A stretch of DNA of 48,338 nt, taken from Chromera velia (Eukaryota; Sar; Chromeraceae). The stretch is from contig JAHBMJ010002780.1 in NCBI GenBank assembly GCA_018398765.1, positions 45,941 through 94,278 of the forward strand, written 5' to 3'. This document shows positions 22,725 to 34,258 of the stretch, piece after piece (the first letter of the stretch is position 1; every line of letters starts with the position of its first letter). A program made the translations under genes and the position numbers. Under the pieces are notes generated by a model, which made no database searches, was not told where the DNA came from, and saw only the letters and a program-made list of their open reading frames with translations.

Positions 22725-23281
22725 TAGTCCTGGTTTAAGATCAATGAAAAGATGAAAAATAATTTATTGATACCCTACTTGGTACCAGACTAATGTACCA
22801 GACTCAGGCTACTGAGAGTCTGAGACCAGTCGTATAGTAAAAAACAAAAAACTCCTCACAACATTAATTTCACGAATTTTCTAGATTCTATATGATTTCA
22901 CGAGTGATTTCATTCTAGACCCTATTAAAATTTTTGTTAGAAAAGTCTAAATTGAAGTAGATTAATTACAAACTGATTGAAGTCTGGGATTGAAGTAAAA
23001 CAAATAAGGATCTACATATGATTTTTTTTTAGAAAAAACAATGATTTAACAATCTAAGATTTCATAATTTAGATCTGGATACAGATTTAATTAATTCAAA
23101 CACTAATTAATTGATTAGTTCCGCACTAGGCCTTAATTCGATCCTGCTAGTACTAGTGCTAGTACAACCTATTAACCTGATATCATTTGAGTCTACTTGG
23201 GTTATGCTGCAGTCACTGGGCATATATGGTGAGTTTAATGAATTGTTGATACTTTTTATCTAAACTCTGTTTTACAACATG
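22725..23281. other. AT-rich island, no gene
   Basis: Very AT-rich sequence between the LINE tail and the 3' end of the carrier gene. No open frame worth reporting. A CTAGTACTAGTGCTAGTA pseudo-palindrome lies at about 23148-23165. Confidence 0.7.
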
Positions 23282-26112
23282 TTATCCATTCTCGACTCGC
23301 TTTCCAGCTGCCTGCGGGCAAATTTTTTCTTTTCTCCTTTCTTTTTCTACACGTGCATTTCTCTCCACGATTCGGTCTTCAAGCAGCTTAATATACTCCT
23401 TCAGAAACTCATGAATGGTGAAAGAGAGACCAACACTGAGCGGTCCCTTGATCCAATTCAGTGAGACACCCCGGTAGAACCCCCGAATTCCACTATCGTG
23501 ATAAATTACCTTTGCGGTCTGCCAAACGCCCAGATGAACTGCAGAAAGCCAACGAGGATCATGCTTACCCCCCGTCATTCTTGCCGCAGACGCCGCTGCA
23601 GCTTGTACCATCTTTTCTTGAAGCGTTGGCCCCCCCCCCGCTCGTGATGCCGCCTGACGGGCACCTGCGGTGTTCACCGCCATCTCCCCCCGCGGACTTT
23701 GCCGCGTTTCGTGACCCCCATGGGATGTCCCGGGAGAGGAGGGATGAGCTCTTTGGTGCGCTTCATGGTCCTTCTGATGCGCTTCGTGCAGGAATTTGCT
23801 CTCTGCTTCTGCGTATGCCGCCAGGAAGGTCGATGTCTGCATGCGTTTCCTGATCGTGTCGATCGGGTAGGTAGCTGTTTGCGACACCAGGCCTGCCACA
23901 CCCCCACACATCATATGGACATAGGGGGAGAGGTGGACCTTCCCTCCCTCCTTTGAATTCGAATTCTTTCCGTAGAAATGCTGCAGGAGAGAAGGAAGGG
24001 GAAAGAAGGACAAAAGAATCGGGGAAAGAAGGACAAAAGAATCGATTCTTTTTGGACAAGATGGATAGAAAAGAGCTGCCAAAAGGAAGGGGAAGTGGTC
24101 AAGGAAGGAGGAACGCACCGAGAGATCAGCAGACTTTTTCAGGGGGGGGGAAGCCTTCAACAAGTAATTGGCATGGCCGAGAGAACAGACAACAAGGTGT
24201 AAGAGACAGAAGGCCTGAACATAGAGGACAGGCAAAACACGCGAACCTCCTTCCAGAGTCAAATTTTGAACAATGCACAAGAAAGCGCTATCTCACGTCA
24301 GTGTACTGGAGATTCTAGCAGGTTGAGGAAGAAGGCAGTAAGCAGAAGGCAGAGAAAGCAAGCAAGCGAGCGAGCGAGAAAAACAAACGAAAGACAGAAG
24401 AATGAATGAATGAATGAATGAATGAATACATGAATTTATCAATGAAAGAATGAATGAATACGGGCAAAGGTGGGAGTGAAATTGCGACTCTCATAAGGAC
24501 ATCCAGCCGGCAGTCACTTCTCACGACAGGGATCTGACTCCATTTTCTTATCGAGTACGCAGGAGGCATGCAAGAAAGCAATGGAAAAGGACGGGTGAAC
24601 GCTTCGAAGTGGCAAGAGCGCAGGATGCCCACAAGGGAGGAGCGAGCGGGTTGGCAAGCTCCAGAGAGTTGTAGAAATGGCGAAACAGTGAAGCTTGTGG
24701 GGGGACTGGGGGAGATGCCGATGCTCCTCGAAAACAAGGAAGAAAAGGAAAGACCAGCAAGAAAGAAGGAAGGAAGGAACGAAGGAAGTGAAAAACGCAA
24801 GGAGCAAAGGGACAGACGAACAAAGGCAGAAATGAAGGAGGGAAGAAACGAAAGAGACCAGGAATGCAGAAAAAGTCGGAAGGCTTGCATGAAGGAAGCC
24901 CATGCCTGGTCGTTGCAGATACGGGAAGAAGGAAGAGAGGAGTCCCGAGGAAAGGAGAGGAGGTGGGAGAGACAGCTGTGATGGAACAAACGAAGGCTGG
25001 GAGGATGAGTGAGGGATTTATCAGGAAGGGCTAAGGGACTCTTGGGATACAAAGGCATAGCCCTTCCTCCAGGGTAATGAATGTCGGAAGACTTTCTGTG
25101 GCCCCCCAAGGGGAATAAAAACGAATAACACGTCAAGCAAAGCGAGGGTTGGATCGGGAGGCGGAGAAAAAAGGGAATAAAAACCCAGGCAGGCCAAAGA
25201 TGAACATAGAAAAGACAGAAAGCTCCCTCCTCTCAGACAGAGCTCCAGACAGCGTCAGACATAACATTAGTGGCAGTTCTAACAACCCACCCACTCTACC
25301 CTCTGACCTCTGCCCATTCCTTGAGAGTCTCGAAGGTGAAGAAGGATATCCCTGCATACGGAAAGATCCCGGCCACTGTGGGCAAAAGCCCTCTGGTCAG
25401 GGACACCGCGCCCTCTTGTCTTAGAAGAGTCACCTGCAGCACACCCAGAAGGACCCGGGGGACGCAGCAACACATCATCAGACCAACCAAAAGCACCGTG
25501 TTGCTTCTGAGGAGACGGGAGGGGACATTGACTGACCTTTGAATAGGACGTCACGCTTCTTGAAACTGCCATTCGCGTGTTCCAGAGGTCCAGCGGATAA
25601 GTCACCACAGCAGATGTCATCCCTGCAAACCCCCCTGATAAAATTCGGAGAGATGCTGGGCTGTGCTCAAGCGCCGGCACCGCCTTTTGAAGCAGAGCGC
25701 TGTACGTATCGAAGCAATAGAATACAATGCCGGCGTGTGGAATGGTTCTGCACACATAGAGGTATGACAGAACCAAAAACGTTCAGCAATTAAATGAAAT
25801 TGCGCGAGTTCACTCGTGTCCAGTCGCTCACCTGCCCACTCCAGCCAGGTTTCCCTTCCACAGATTCAAAATCCCCTCTGTTCGAGCGATCCGATAAAGT
25901 TGAGGTGCCACGTCTCTCAGTCTGAACGGCCCTAGCGACGAGCCTTTGACCTGATAAATCATTTTCAACCGATCCAAAGGGTAGACCAGCGACTTGGCAG
26001 TGACCCCTGCTGCAGATCCCGACAGAAACTTTAAAATGTTCAGAGGCACGGTCTGCTGCACTGAGCAAACTATGGGAGGGTCATCTTCCTCTTCCCCACC
26101 TGCCCCCGTCAT
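23282..26112 (-). CDS. mitochondrial carrier, SLC25A42/SLC25A16-like
   Basis: Four exons in transcript order: 26112-25832, 25747-25537, 25433-25308, 23980-23282; 438 residues. Phases match (2, 0, 0), with acceptors TGTGCAG, GCTGCAG and CCTGCAG. Three Solcar repeats are visible, with signatures YPLDRLK (about 44-50), YPLDLWNTR (about 144-152) and YPIDTIRKR (about 244-252). [15 protein letters not shown] in repeat 2 and [19 protein letters not shown] in repeat 3 resemble the coenzyme A/ADP carrier SLC25A42 and the SLC25A16/Leu5 group. The third repeat carries a His/Ala/Gly-rich insertion of about 85 residues in its matrix loop. In repeat 2 the usual Arg/Lys of PxDxx[KR] is Asn150. Likely inner mitochondrial membrane; the CoA substrate is inferred from family only. 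Confidence 0.85.
23981..25307 (-). other. large third intron of the carrier gene
   Basis: 1,327-bp intron, GAG|GTCAGA to CTCCTGCAG. It contains GAAT tetranucleotides at about 24400-24460 and purine-rich sequence at about 24730-24990. ORFs in it are short and low-complexity; no nested gene seen. Confidence 0.7.
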
Positions 26113-26913
26113 TTCCTGCCCTCTTTACTCAAGTGAGGGCTGAGGTCTGTCTTGTCCGTTCTGAAAATTTCGAGAATGCATACTTGTACACAAATGGACG
26201 ATCGTGATGTGGAAATGAGCTTTTGTTTGTGGAGAAGCCGCTAGAGCCAACGAAGATCTTCTTCAGCTGCCTGAAATGCCAAGATGGAGGTTCGCATAGG
26301 TTCGCGGTTCGCAGAGGCAACATGAGGCAACCGAATGTGAGTTTTGACTCAACTTTTGAGTTTTGGCCGCGCGCGCGCGCACCCGCGCGGCTCTCAGAAA
26401 ACCCTGAATTTAGTCGGAAAACTCGCAAGTTTATAATTTTTTGACGGTTCGGGGATGCATAGCACGTCCCAGCATACCGGCCGTAGACTGCTCGGCATTG
26501 GGAACGCGTTTTTGCACGGGCACCCGGCCGTCTCACAGAAATTCCGATCAGAATGGAAGGCAGCAGAATCTGAGCAGATGTAACTGTGGAAGGCCACGCT
26601 GAGAATCTCTGAGAGTGTCGATCACCCTGACGGAAGCACAAGAACACCCCCAGAGAATCGACTTATGGACTTTTCCAGTTATCTGTGGAGAAGATTTTAG
26701 TCTGCTCCAGACGCGTCTTTGTCGACAGCAGATTCCTTTTTGCCGTGAGCCTTGAAAGAGAGGTGAAGAAAAGAAGTTTGCGTCCCTCAAGTCGCCCTCA
26801 CTGTAGGTGATCTGTCAGTGGAGTATCCTTAGGTCTTTATCTTCTTCAAGCGTTGACACAAGAAGGACACGTGTGAAAAGTCCGACTCACATCCACAAAA
26901 GACCAGAGTTCCA
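26113..26913. promoter_or_regulatory. divergent intergenic region between carrier and RFC1
   Basis: About 800 bp separate the carrier ATG (minus) from the RFC1 start (plus), so both promoters and 5' UTRs must lie here. It includes an alternating purine-pyrimidine run CGCGCGCGCGC near 26370-26392 and no convincing ORF. That it acts as a shared bidirectional promoter is inference from layout. Confidence 0.45.
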
Positions 26914-29900
26914 ATGTGAGTCTTCATCTGGCGGACTTTTGCTTGGTATCTTTTCCTTATTGCCCTTCTATGCACTTACCAAACTTTGTCGCCTCCCTTT
27001 TATTGCCCCTTCGCTGTCTCTGTCCCCTCACAGGCCCGTGAAGAAGAGAAAGGCGCTGGAGGAGTCGGACGATGACGACGTCCAGATGATTGGACCGGCC
27101 GCAGGAGACGGCGGAGGGAAAAGGAAAATCCTGATTGATGATGACGAAGAAAATGAGGGCAGGTCAGCCTGACAAAAGGGACTTAAACTGAAACGAGAGT
27201 CTGCTCGCTCAACTTCACAATGCAAAATCTTCTGCATTTTGCCTTCCTTGGGAACTTGCTCTCACCGCCTCTCTTTTTTGCGTTCCTGTCTGGGAACGAA
27301 AGTGAGGAAATCACCCAGCTTCAAACAGACATGTCTACAAGCTTTTGCCCTGCTTATCTACTTTTGCAGCGCTCCTCCTCAAGCTCGACGTTCTGTCCGT
27401 CTGCGTGCGTCTCACGATGGCCAGCCTCCGAAAGAGGAGACGAAGAAAGAGAATGAGAAAGAAAAGGAGAAGTCGAAATCCTCCAAGGGGGCTAAGGACA
27501 AGGAAACGGAAAAGGGGAAGAAGAAAGAGGCTGAGAAGGGGAAGGGGAAAGCTGGAGGGAGGGGGAAGAAGAAGGGGAGCGAGGATGAGGAGGATGAAGA
27601 CTACGAAGACGATGAGAACGGTCAAAAGTCAAAAGGCTCCGCAAACAAGGAGAAAGAAAAGAAGGAGAAAGAGAAGAAGCCCCGAGCAAAGAAGGAAAAA
27701 GAGCCCCAAGAGAAGGAAGAGAAGCCCAAAGAGCCCAAGAGGGGCCCAATGGACTTCTTCGTCAAGAGACTCGACAAAGACAAACCGCAGCAGGTCCGTC
27801 GGCACACGGCCAACCGCGAATACAAAAGCTCCTGTTTTCTTCCCCAAATCCATTTTGCCTTATGTGATTGCGCCATTTCGGTACCTCTGCTGGATCCAGC
27901 GCTGCCTGCTTTGGAATGGTGTACTCACATAAACGAAAAAGAAAATCATTTGGGAGTGGGAAGGCGCGAAATGAAGCTCGAAAACTCTGCAAGCAGAAAC
28001 GAAGAGTACGCGTTGCTTAAGTGACGGCTTTAGTTTTTTTTTCTTATACTTTTTTTTCCCTTTCTCTTTTCCAATGCATAACTATTGACCTGAAAATTGG
28101 TGTCCATTATGTTGCGTTCTCGTCGATTTCAGCCTTAGGTCTAAAAGGTAAACCCTCCCCCACAAACACACGCACAGCCACACGCACTCACACTGTGGAA
28201 CACAAACAGACAGAGACACAGACAGTGAGGAAAGGGGAAGAACGACAAGCCCTCGTTCCCTTCGGACAGACACGGACCTCAATTTCCCCTTTTCCATCCA
28301 CGCCGCCCCCCTCCTCTCCCTCTGACGATGCAGAAGCCACAAGCCCCCTCAATGCCCAAGCCGTCCGCCTCCGCCCCCTCATCCTCTTCAGGAGCCCCTC
28401 CGGAGACAGTCGAGATCGAGGACAGCCCTCAGAACGCAACGGCAGCAGCAGCAGCGGCCGTGGGGGTTCGTGAGCGCGCGGAGCCTCAGCAATCCCGGAA
28501 GGCCCCTGCTGCCCCCCCCCGGCAGGAGCTGGGAGCAGACGAGGTGGACGCTTTCTTTGGCCCGGGGGGGGGGAAGGGTGGCAAGATGGCAGCCTCAAAG
28601 CGGAGACGCGAAGGAGATGATGAGAACGATTTGGTCCGGTGTAACGACGACAGGGGTGATACTTTTCCTCACAAGGACTTCCAGAAAGACGCTCCTCACG
28701 TGAACTGGGAAGGCCTGGTGGAGTCTGCAAGCAAGAAAAAGAAACAGAAGGCCCAGGAAGGCGGTGAGTCGCGTCTTCCTGCTGTGCCCTGTGCGTGGTC
28801 AAGTGAGAATTGTTTTCGTCTCTCCGTCTCCTCTTTCTTTTTCCATTCTTTCCGCTCCGTCCGGCACACTCCTCCACCAGCTTTCCAGCTTGAGTGGGTA
28901 AGTGAGTGAGTGAGTGAGTGTGTGTGTGTGTGTGTGTGTGTCCTCTATTGTTCTGAGGGAGCTTGGCTTGGCAACACAGTAGAGACTTGCCACTCTAGTT
29001 TGTTTCTCTCCCCATACAGTTTACTCCAGTTTCACGCGGTTTTTGTCGCCTGGCCTGGCCTCTCTCTCCCTGCGCAACCATGCATGCATGCAGAGGAATC
29101 TGGGGATGAAGACTTCGAGATGAACGCAGACGATGAGGCAGCTGAGAAGGCAGCGGAGGAGAAGGACAGGGCGGCAATGAAGAAGGAAACCGTGGCGGAC
29201 GACAATGAGGAAGAGGGGGAAATGGAGGAAGAAGTGGAAGAAGATGACGATGAAGATTATGATGATGATGGAGGGGCGGCTTCTTCTGGGAAACGAAAGC
29301 GGAAGGGTCAGCAGGGATGTCTCTCGGTTGTCCCATCTGTTCCTCCCTCTGTTTTCCCTTGCATTCCTCTTTTTGCGTCGTTTCCCCTTGCCGATCTTCT
29401 ACTTGCATAGCTCGTGTGAGAGGTGTCCTTCTTCCTGCTTGTGCTGCTGCGCCGTTGTTTCTTGCGTCGATCGACGTAGATGATTCTGCTTGTGTTTCAC
29501 ATTCATAACCCTTCGTACTCGTTGTGCGTCTCTTTCTCTCTCCCGTTGTGCTTCGCTGGAGTAATTTCTTCTTCTTGACATCCCTCTCTCGATTCCTTGA
29601 CGTCTTTCTCCCTCTTTCTCCTTTCCGCATGCAGAGAAGGAGAACACGAGAATGAAGGGCGGGTCGAGATTCTTCAAAAAGGAAAAGAAGGATCACCCCC
29701 AAACGTCAAACACCAAGGCGAAGCCCTCCACAGGACCAGCACAGAGCGTTCAACCGAAGCCGCCCGCCGTCTCCATCCGCCCCTCTGGCGGTCTTGGTGG
29801 CAGTTCCCACGCCCCTTCCCAGCCGCCCGAGACGGGGGGGGTCAAGAAGAGAGCTCTGCCCACTTCCATTCTTCCCTCGACTGCCACTGCATCAAGGGGT

Positions 29901-32831
29901 CCCTCTCCCTCTGCGTCCTCTTCAAAGACGACCCCCACTCCCCCCACAGGGCCTCCCGCAACAGCAACAGCAGCAGCGGCAGGAGGGGGGGGGAAGAAGT
30001 CGAGCGCACAGCTCCAGAAGGAGAAGGAGGCGAGGGCACGGCAGGTGGCTGCAGAGAAGGAGCGCGGCTTGATTTTTGCAGGCAAAACCGTTGTGATCAC
30101 CGGTGTGCTCGATGGGATGGACAGAGAGGATGCAGAACAAAAGATCAGGGAACTCGGAGGGAAGACTACTGGAAGTCAGTCAGTGAGTAAAGAGACAAGA
30201 GTCTCGGGTATGAGTGTGTTTGATGTCGAACTTACGTCTCGCTTCTTGTTTTCTTGCTCTGTTCTCTCCTGGCTTTGTGAACTCGTTCGTTGGTTTTTCA
30301 GTGAGGGGAGGGAAATGCCCTGCAGCGGTTTTCTACAGCTCTCGTCTATGTCTGTCATTCTTTGCTTGATGCTCTATCGGGTCACTCAAGAGAGTCTCTC
30401 TTGCTGTTCTGTCTGTACCCACCGCCCCCGCTTTCCATGTTTGACATTCTCTCTTTTTCACTGCGTCCATGCCGATCTGTGCGCGTAAGTGTGTATGCTT
30501 GCTGTTTGGTGTTTCCTTCTTACGTGCCTCTTCAGGTGTGAGTGGGAAGACTGACTTTCTCCTCGTCGGCTCCGTTTTGGAGGACGGGAGGGACCCCACA
30601 GAGGGCAAAAAGTACCAGACGGCTGTGGAGAAAACACAAGCAGGGAAGGCTCATGTGAAGATCATCACCCAGAAAGAGTTCGAGGACATGGTCGCGTCTG
30701 CAAACCCAAAGCCCGCACCGGCAGACGAACAACCCGCGGCTGCAGCAGCGGCAGCGGCACCGTCCCTTCCGGCAGCACCAGCCGCGGCAGCTGCGGTGTT
30801 GCCCCGACCTGCAGCAGCCGCAGCCGCAGCGGCAGGAGGTGGATCGGGCGGGAGAGTGTATGGGGGTGCGCTGTGGGCAGAGAAGTACAGGCCCACCAGA
30901 GAGGACGAGTTGGTGGGAATGCAGTCGATCTACAAGAAGCTGCTTGAGTGGTTGACTGACTGGCACCGCGTCGTGATTGAGGGAAAGAAGAAGGACGTGC
31001 AGTGGAGAAGAGGCGGGGGGGGTCCTGTGATGAATTTGAACGCGCGTGCAGCCCTCCTGTCGGGTCCTCCCGGGATCGGGAAGACCACAATGGCCCGCAT
31101 GGCAGCGCTTGCGTGCGGATACGAGCCGATGGAATTCAACGCTTCTGACAACAGAGGAAAGGCGATGATCGAGAGTCAGTTAGTCAGTCAGTAGGGGGGA
31201 GCAGGAGTGCGTGGTTCTGGTCTTTGGTCGACAAACATAGAAACATACAGTCACCCTGGAGTTTGACTTTCTCGTTGGTGGGATACTACCCTCAGTGTCC
31301 TGTCCCTCTCGCCTATTTAGTTCCCTTCTTTTCTTCTTCTGATGATGAATTCTTCTTCTTCTTCTTCTTCGTCCTTCTTCTTCTTCTTCTTCCTTCACGC
31401 CCGACCTTTGTGTTCCTTCCTGCCTGATTGAGGAAGGAAGGAAAGATCCTTCCTCGCCGGCTTGAATGGTGTGACTGACGCATTACGTCTTTTCCTCCAC
31501 AGTTCCTCTCTCGACCTGCCTCTGTTGGACTGACTGACTGTGCGCGCAGCTCTTGCCAAGGGCCTGGGTTCGAACCACATGTTGGTCTCCTCGGGGGGCA
31601 CTCTGTCTTTGAACAGCGGGACCAAGCAGGTCCACCCGATGTTCGCTGCTGCCGCCGCGAAGGGCCAGCAGAAAGCCCCCACCCAACCGCAGTCGTCGCA
31701 TCACCACCAGAGGGCGTGTGCGATCTTCGACGAGGTCGACGGGCTCTCGGGGGGAGACAGGGGGGGATCCCAGGCGATGATTCAGATGATCAAGAAGAGC
31801 CACATCCCCGTCATCTGTATCTGCAACGACAGAATGAGCCAGAAGGTCGGTCAGTCAAGACGATCGATCGATCGGTCCTCCAAACGGCCTCTCTGTCTCA
31901 TTTCTTCTCCCCAGATGTCGTCCCTCTGCTCACTGACTGACTTCGTTGGTCCTGTTCCCCCTCTCTGTCTTCGTGTTCATGGGAAGAATGGCCGGGGATT
32001 CTGCGTGCGTCATAAGGTCCATCCATTTCAGTGAGGCACTGACTATTCAATCGGGCTGGGGTTGGTGGTGGTACATGCTCTGAAATCGTCTACAGTTTTC
32101 TGGGAAAAGGGCAGAGATCTTTTTCGTGTGCTCATCTGCCTGTTGCTGCTCCCGTTAGCTCATGAGGGGTCCAAAATAATTTGTACACGAATCTGTCTGT
32201 GCGTGCAGGTGCGGGGCATAGCGAACTCGTGTCTGGACCTGAAGGTGAACAGACCTGCCAAGAACGTGATCGCACAGAGACTGATCAGCATCGCCAGAGC
32301 GTCAGTTGAGGGGTCCGGGGACTGTTCTTGTGAGTGAGAGATGTGCGTCGCAGTATTCTTCTGCTCTGGAAGGCTGCCCGTGGGTGTCATACACAAGAAA
32401 CTTGCAGGCGCAAGAGCAATTTATCCCTCACCATCCTTTTTTTCTTCCCTTGCGCTGTCACGTCAGGCGCGTGTGCTGCTCTATATGTCCCATCCGGGTC
32501 GGCCTCTATTTTCCTATTTTCACAACTCCCGCATCCTTTCCTTTCTGTCTGCATGTGTGCCTGCAGGGAGGGCATCACTGTAGACACGCAGGCTGCCGAG
32601 TACCTTGTGGAGCAGACAGGGAACGACATCAGACAGAGCCTGAACCTGCTGCAGATGCAGGCGAAGACAACAAAGAGCCTCACGTTCAACGACATGCAGG
32701 CAGCCATCAAGACGGGAGGGAAGGATTCACAGGTAGGTAGACTGGGAGGGTTGCGGGGGGAGGAAGGGATACTGACATGGTGTGTTTTAAGGGAAATGCA
32801 AATCTCTCTCTTTTCCCTAAAGAATACTTGT

Positions 32832-32864
<33 letters not shown>

Positions 32865-34141
32865 GTTCCCCGTTTCCTGACTGACGATAGGCCAGTGGGT
32901 CCTTTACTCTCGGATCTCGGATGCCCAGCTAATGGACTCATGTGGTTGGTTTTTCGCTCACGGCGCTTGTGCCTGTGCTGTCAGCTGCAACATTGTGTGA
33001 CTGTGAGTGCGTGCCTAGAGTTTTCCCATCTCTCTTTCTGCTTATCCCTTCAGGGCATGGACTCTCACTTTGATGTGGCGAGGAAGCTTTTGAACCCGAG
33101 GGATCGCAACAAAATGACAATCAACGAGGTCAGTCAGTCGAAATGAAACGAAAGTAAAGGGATGTCTAGAGGGAGACGAGGGGCTGCATCTCAAACAAGA
33201 AGAGACCGGGGTCGAGGAAACAAGACGTTTAACGAAGACCCTTTCTCGACCTTCCTCTCTTACTGTTCCTCTGCCCGAAGCAGCTGTGGGTTTTGTGCTT
33301 TCCTGTTTGTGTATGTCGGGCCTGAGAAAGCGGATCCTTGTTTCACTCAATTCGCTTGCTGGTCTCTGTCTCCTTTCTTGGGTCGGAATCGATCTGCTGA
33401 GAGGTCATTTTGTTTCCTTTTGTGAATGGGTGCAACGAGCTGAAGGGAAAGCGTCTTTGTGTCCGTATTTCTGCCCGTCCGTTTTGTCTGCAGAGACTCG
33501 AGGGCTTCTTCGTTGACTTTGACATGATGCCGTTGCTCATCCACGTGAGCGGGAGGGACTGGGGTTTGGGGGACAAGGCACAATGCTGCTGAGGAGCTCT
33601 TGTTGTTGTGTCCTTCAGCTACTCCAATTTGCTCCCCCCCCCTTGACCTGCATCTTTTCGACAGAAAAGCCGCATGCTTGTCGGTTGACAACCACTCGCT
33701 TCCATTATGTGCTGCTCCCCTTCTCGGTTGGCGGTTCTTTGCATGAAGAGTTTTTCTCTTCTGAATTTCGGTTTTTCTTCCTCCTGTCTCCCCTCGCTTC
33801 TCTGGCGCCTCCATGCAGGAAAACTACCTCTGCGCGATGGATGCCAAACAACCTCCCGGAAAGTGAGTGAGTCTATCAGACAGAAGAAAGTCAGGGATGA
33901 TTATCAGAAGGATGCAACAGGAAGGGAAGGGAAAATGAGACATAGCATTCATGGGCACCCGCAAGCCTCAACGAGTCAGGGCGAACTCTGGAGTGCTTTT
34001 TATTTCCGACTCTCTGCAGTGACGGAGTTCCCAAACTCATTCGGTGTTCTCAACTGTGTCAGGGATGTGGTTTTTGAGTTGTCTCTGTGCCTGCAAGCGT
34101 CTCTCTCTATCTCTTTCTTTCACTCCCTCCCCCTCTCTCGT

Positions 34142-34198
<57 letters not shown>

Positions 34199-34221
34199 CT
34201 CTCTCTCTCTGTCTGTCTGTC

Positions 34222-34258
<37 letters not shown>

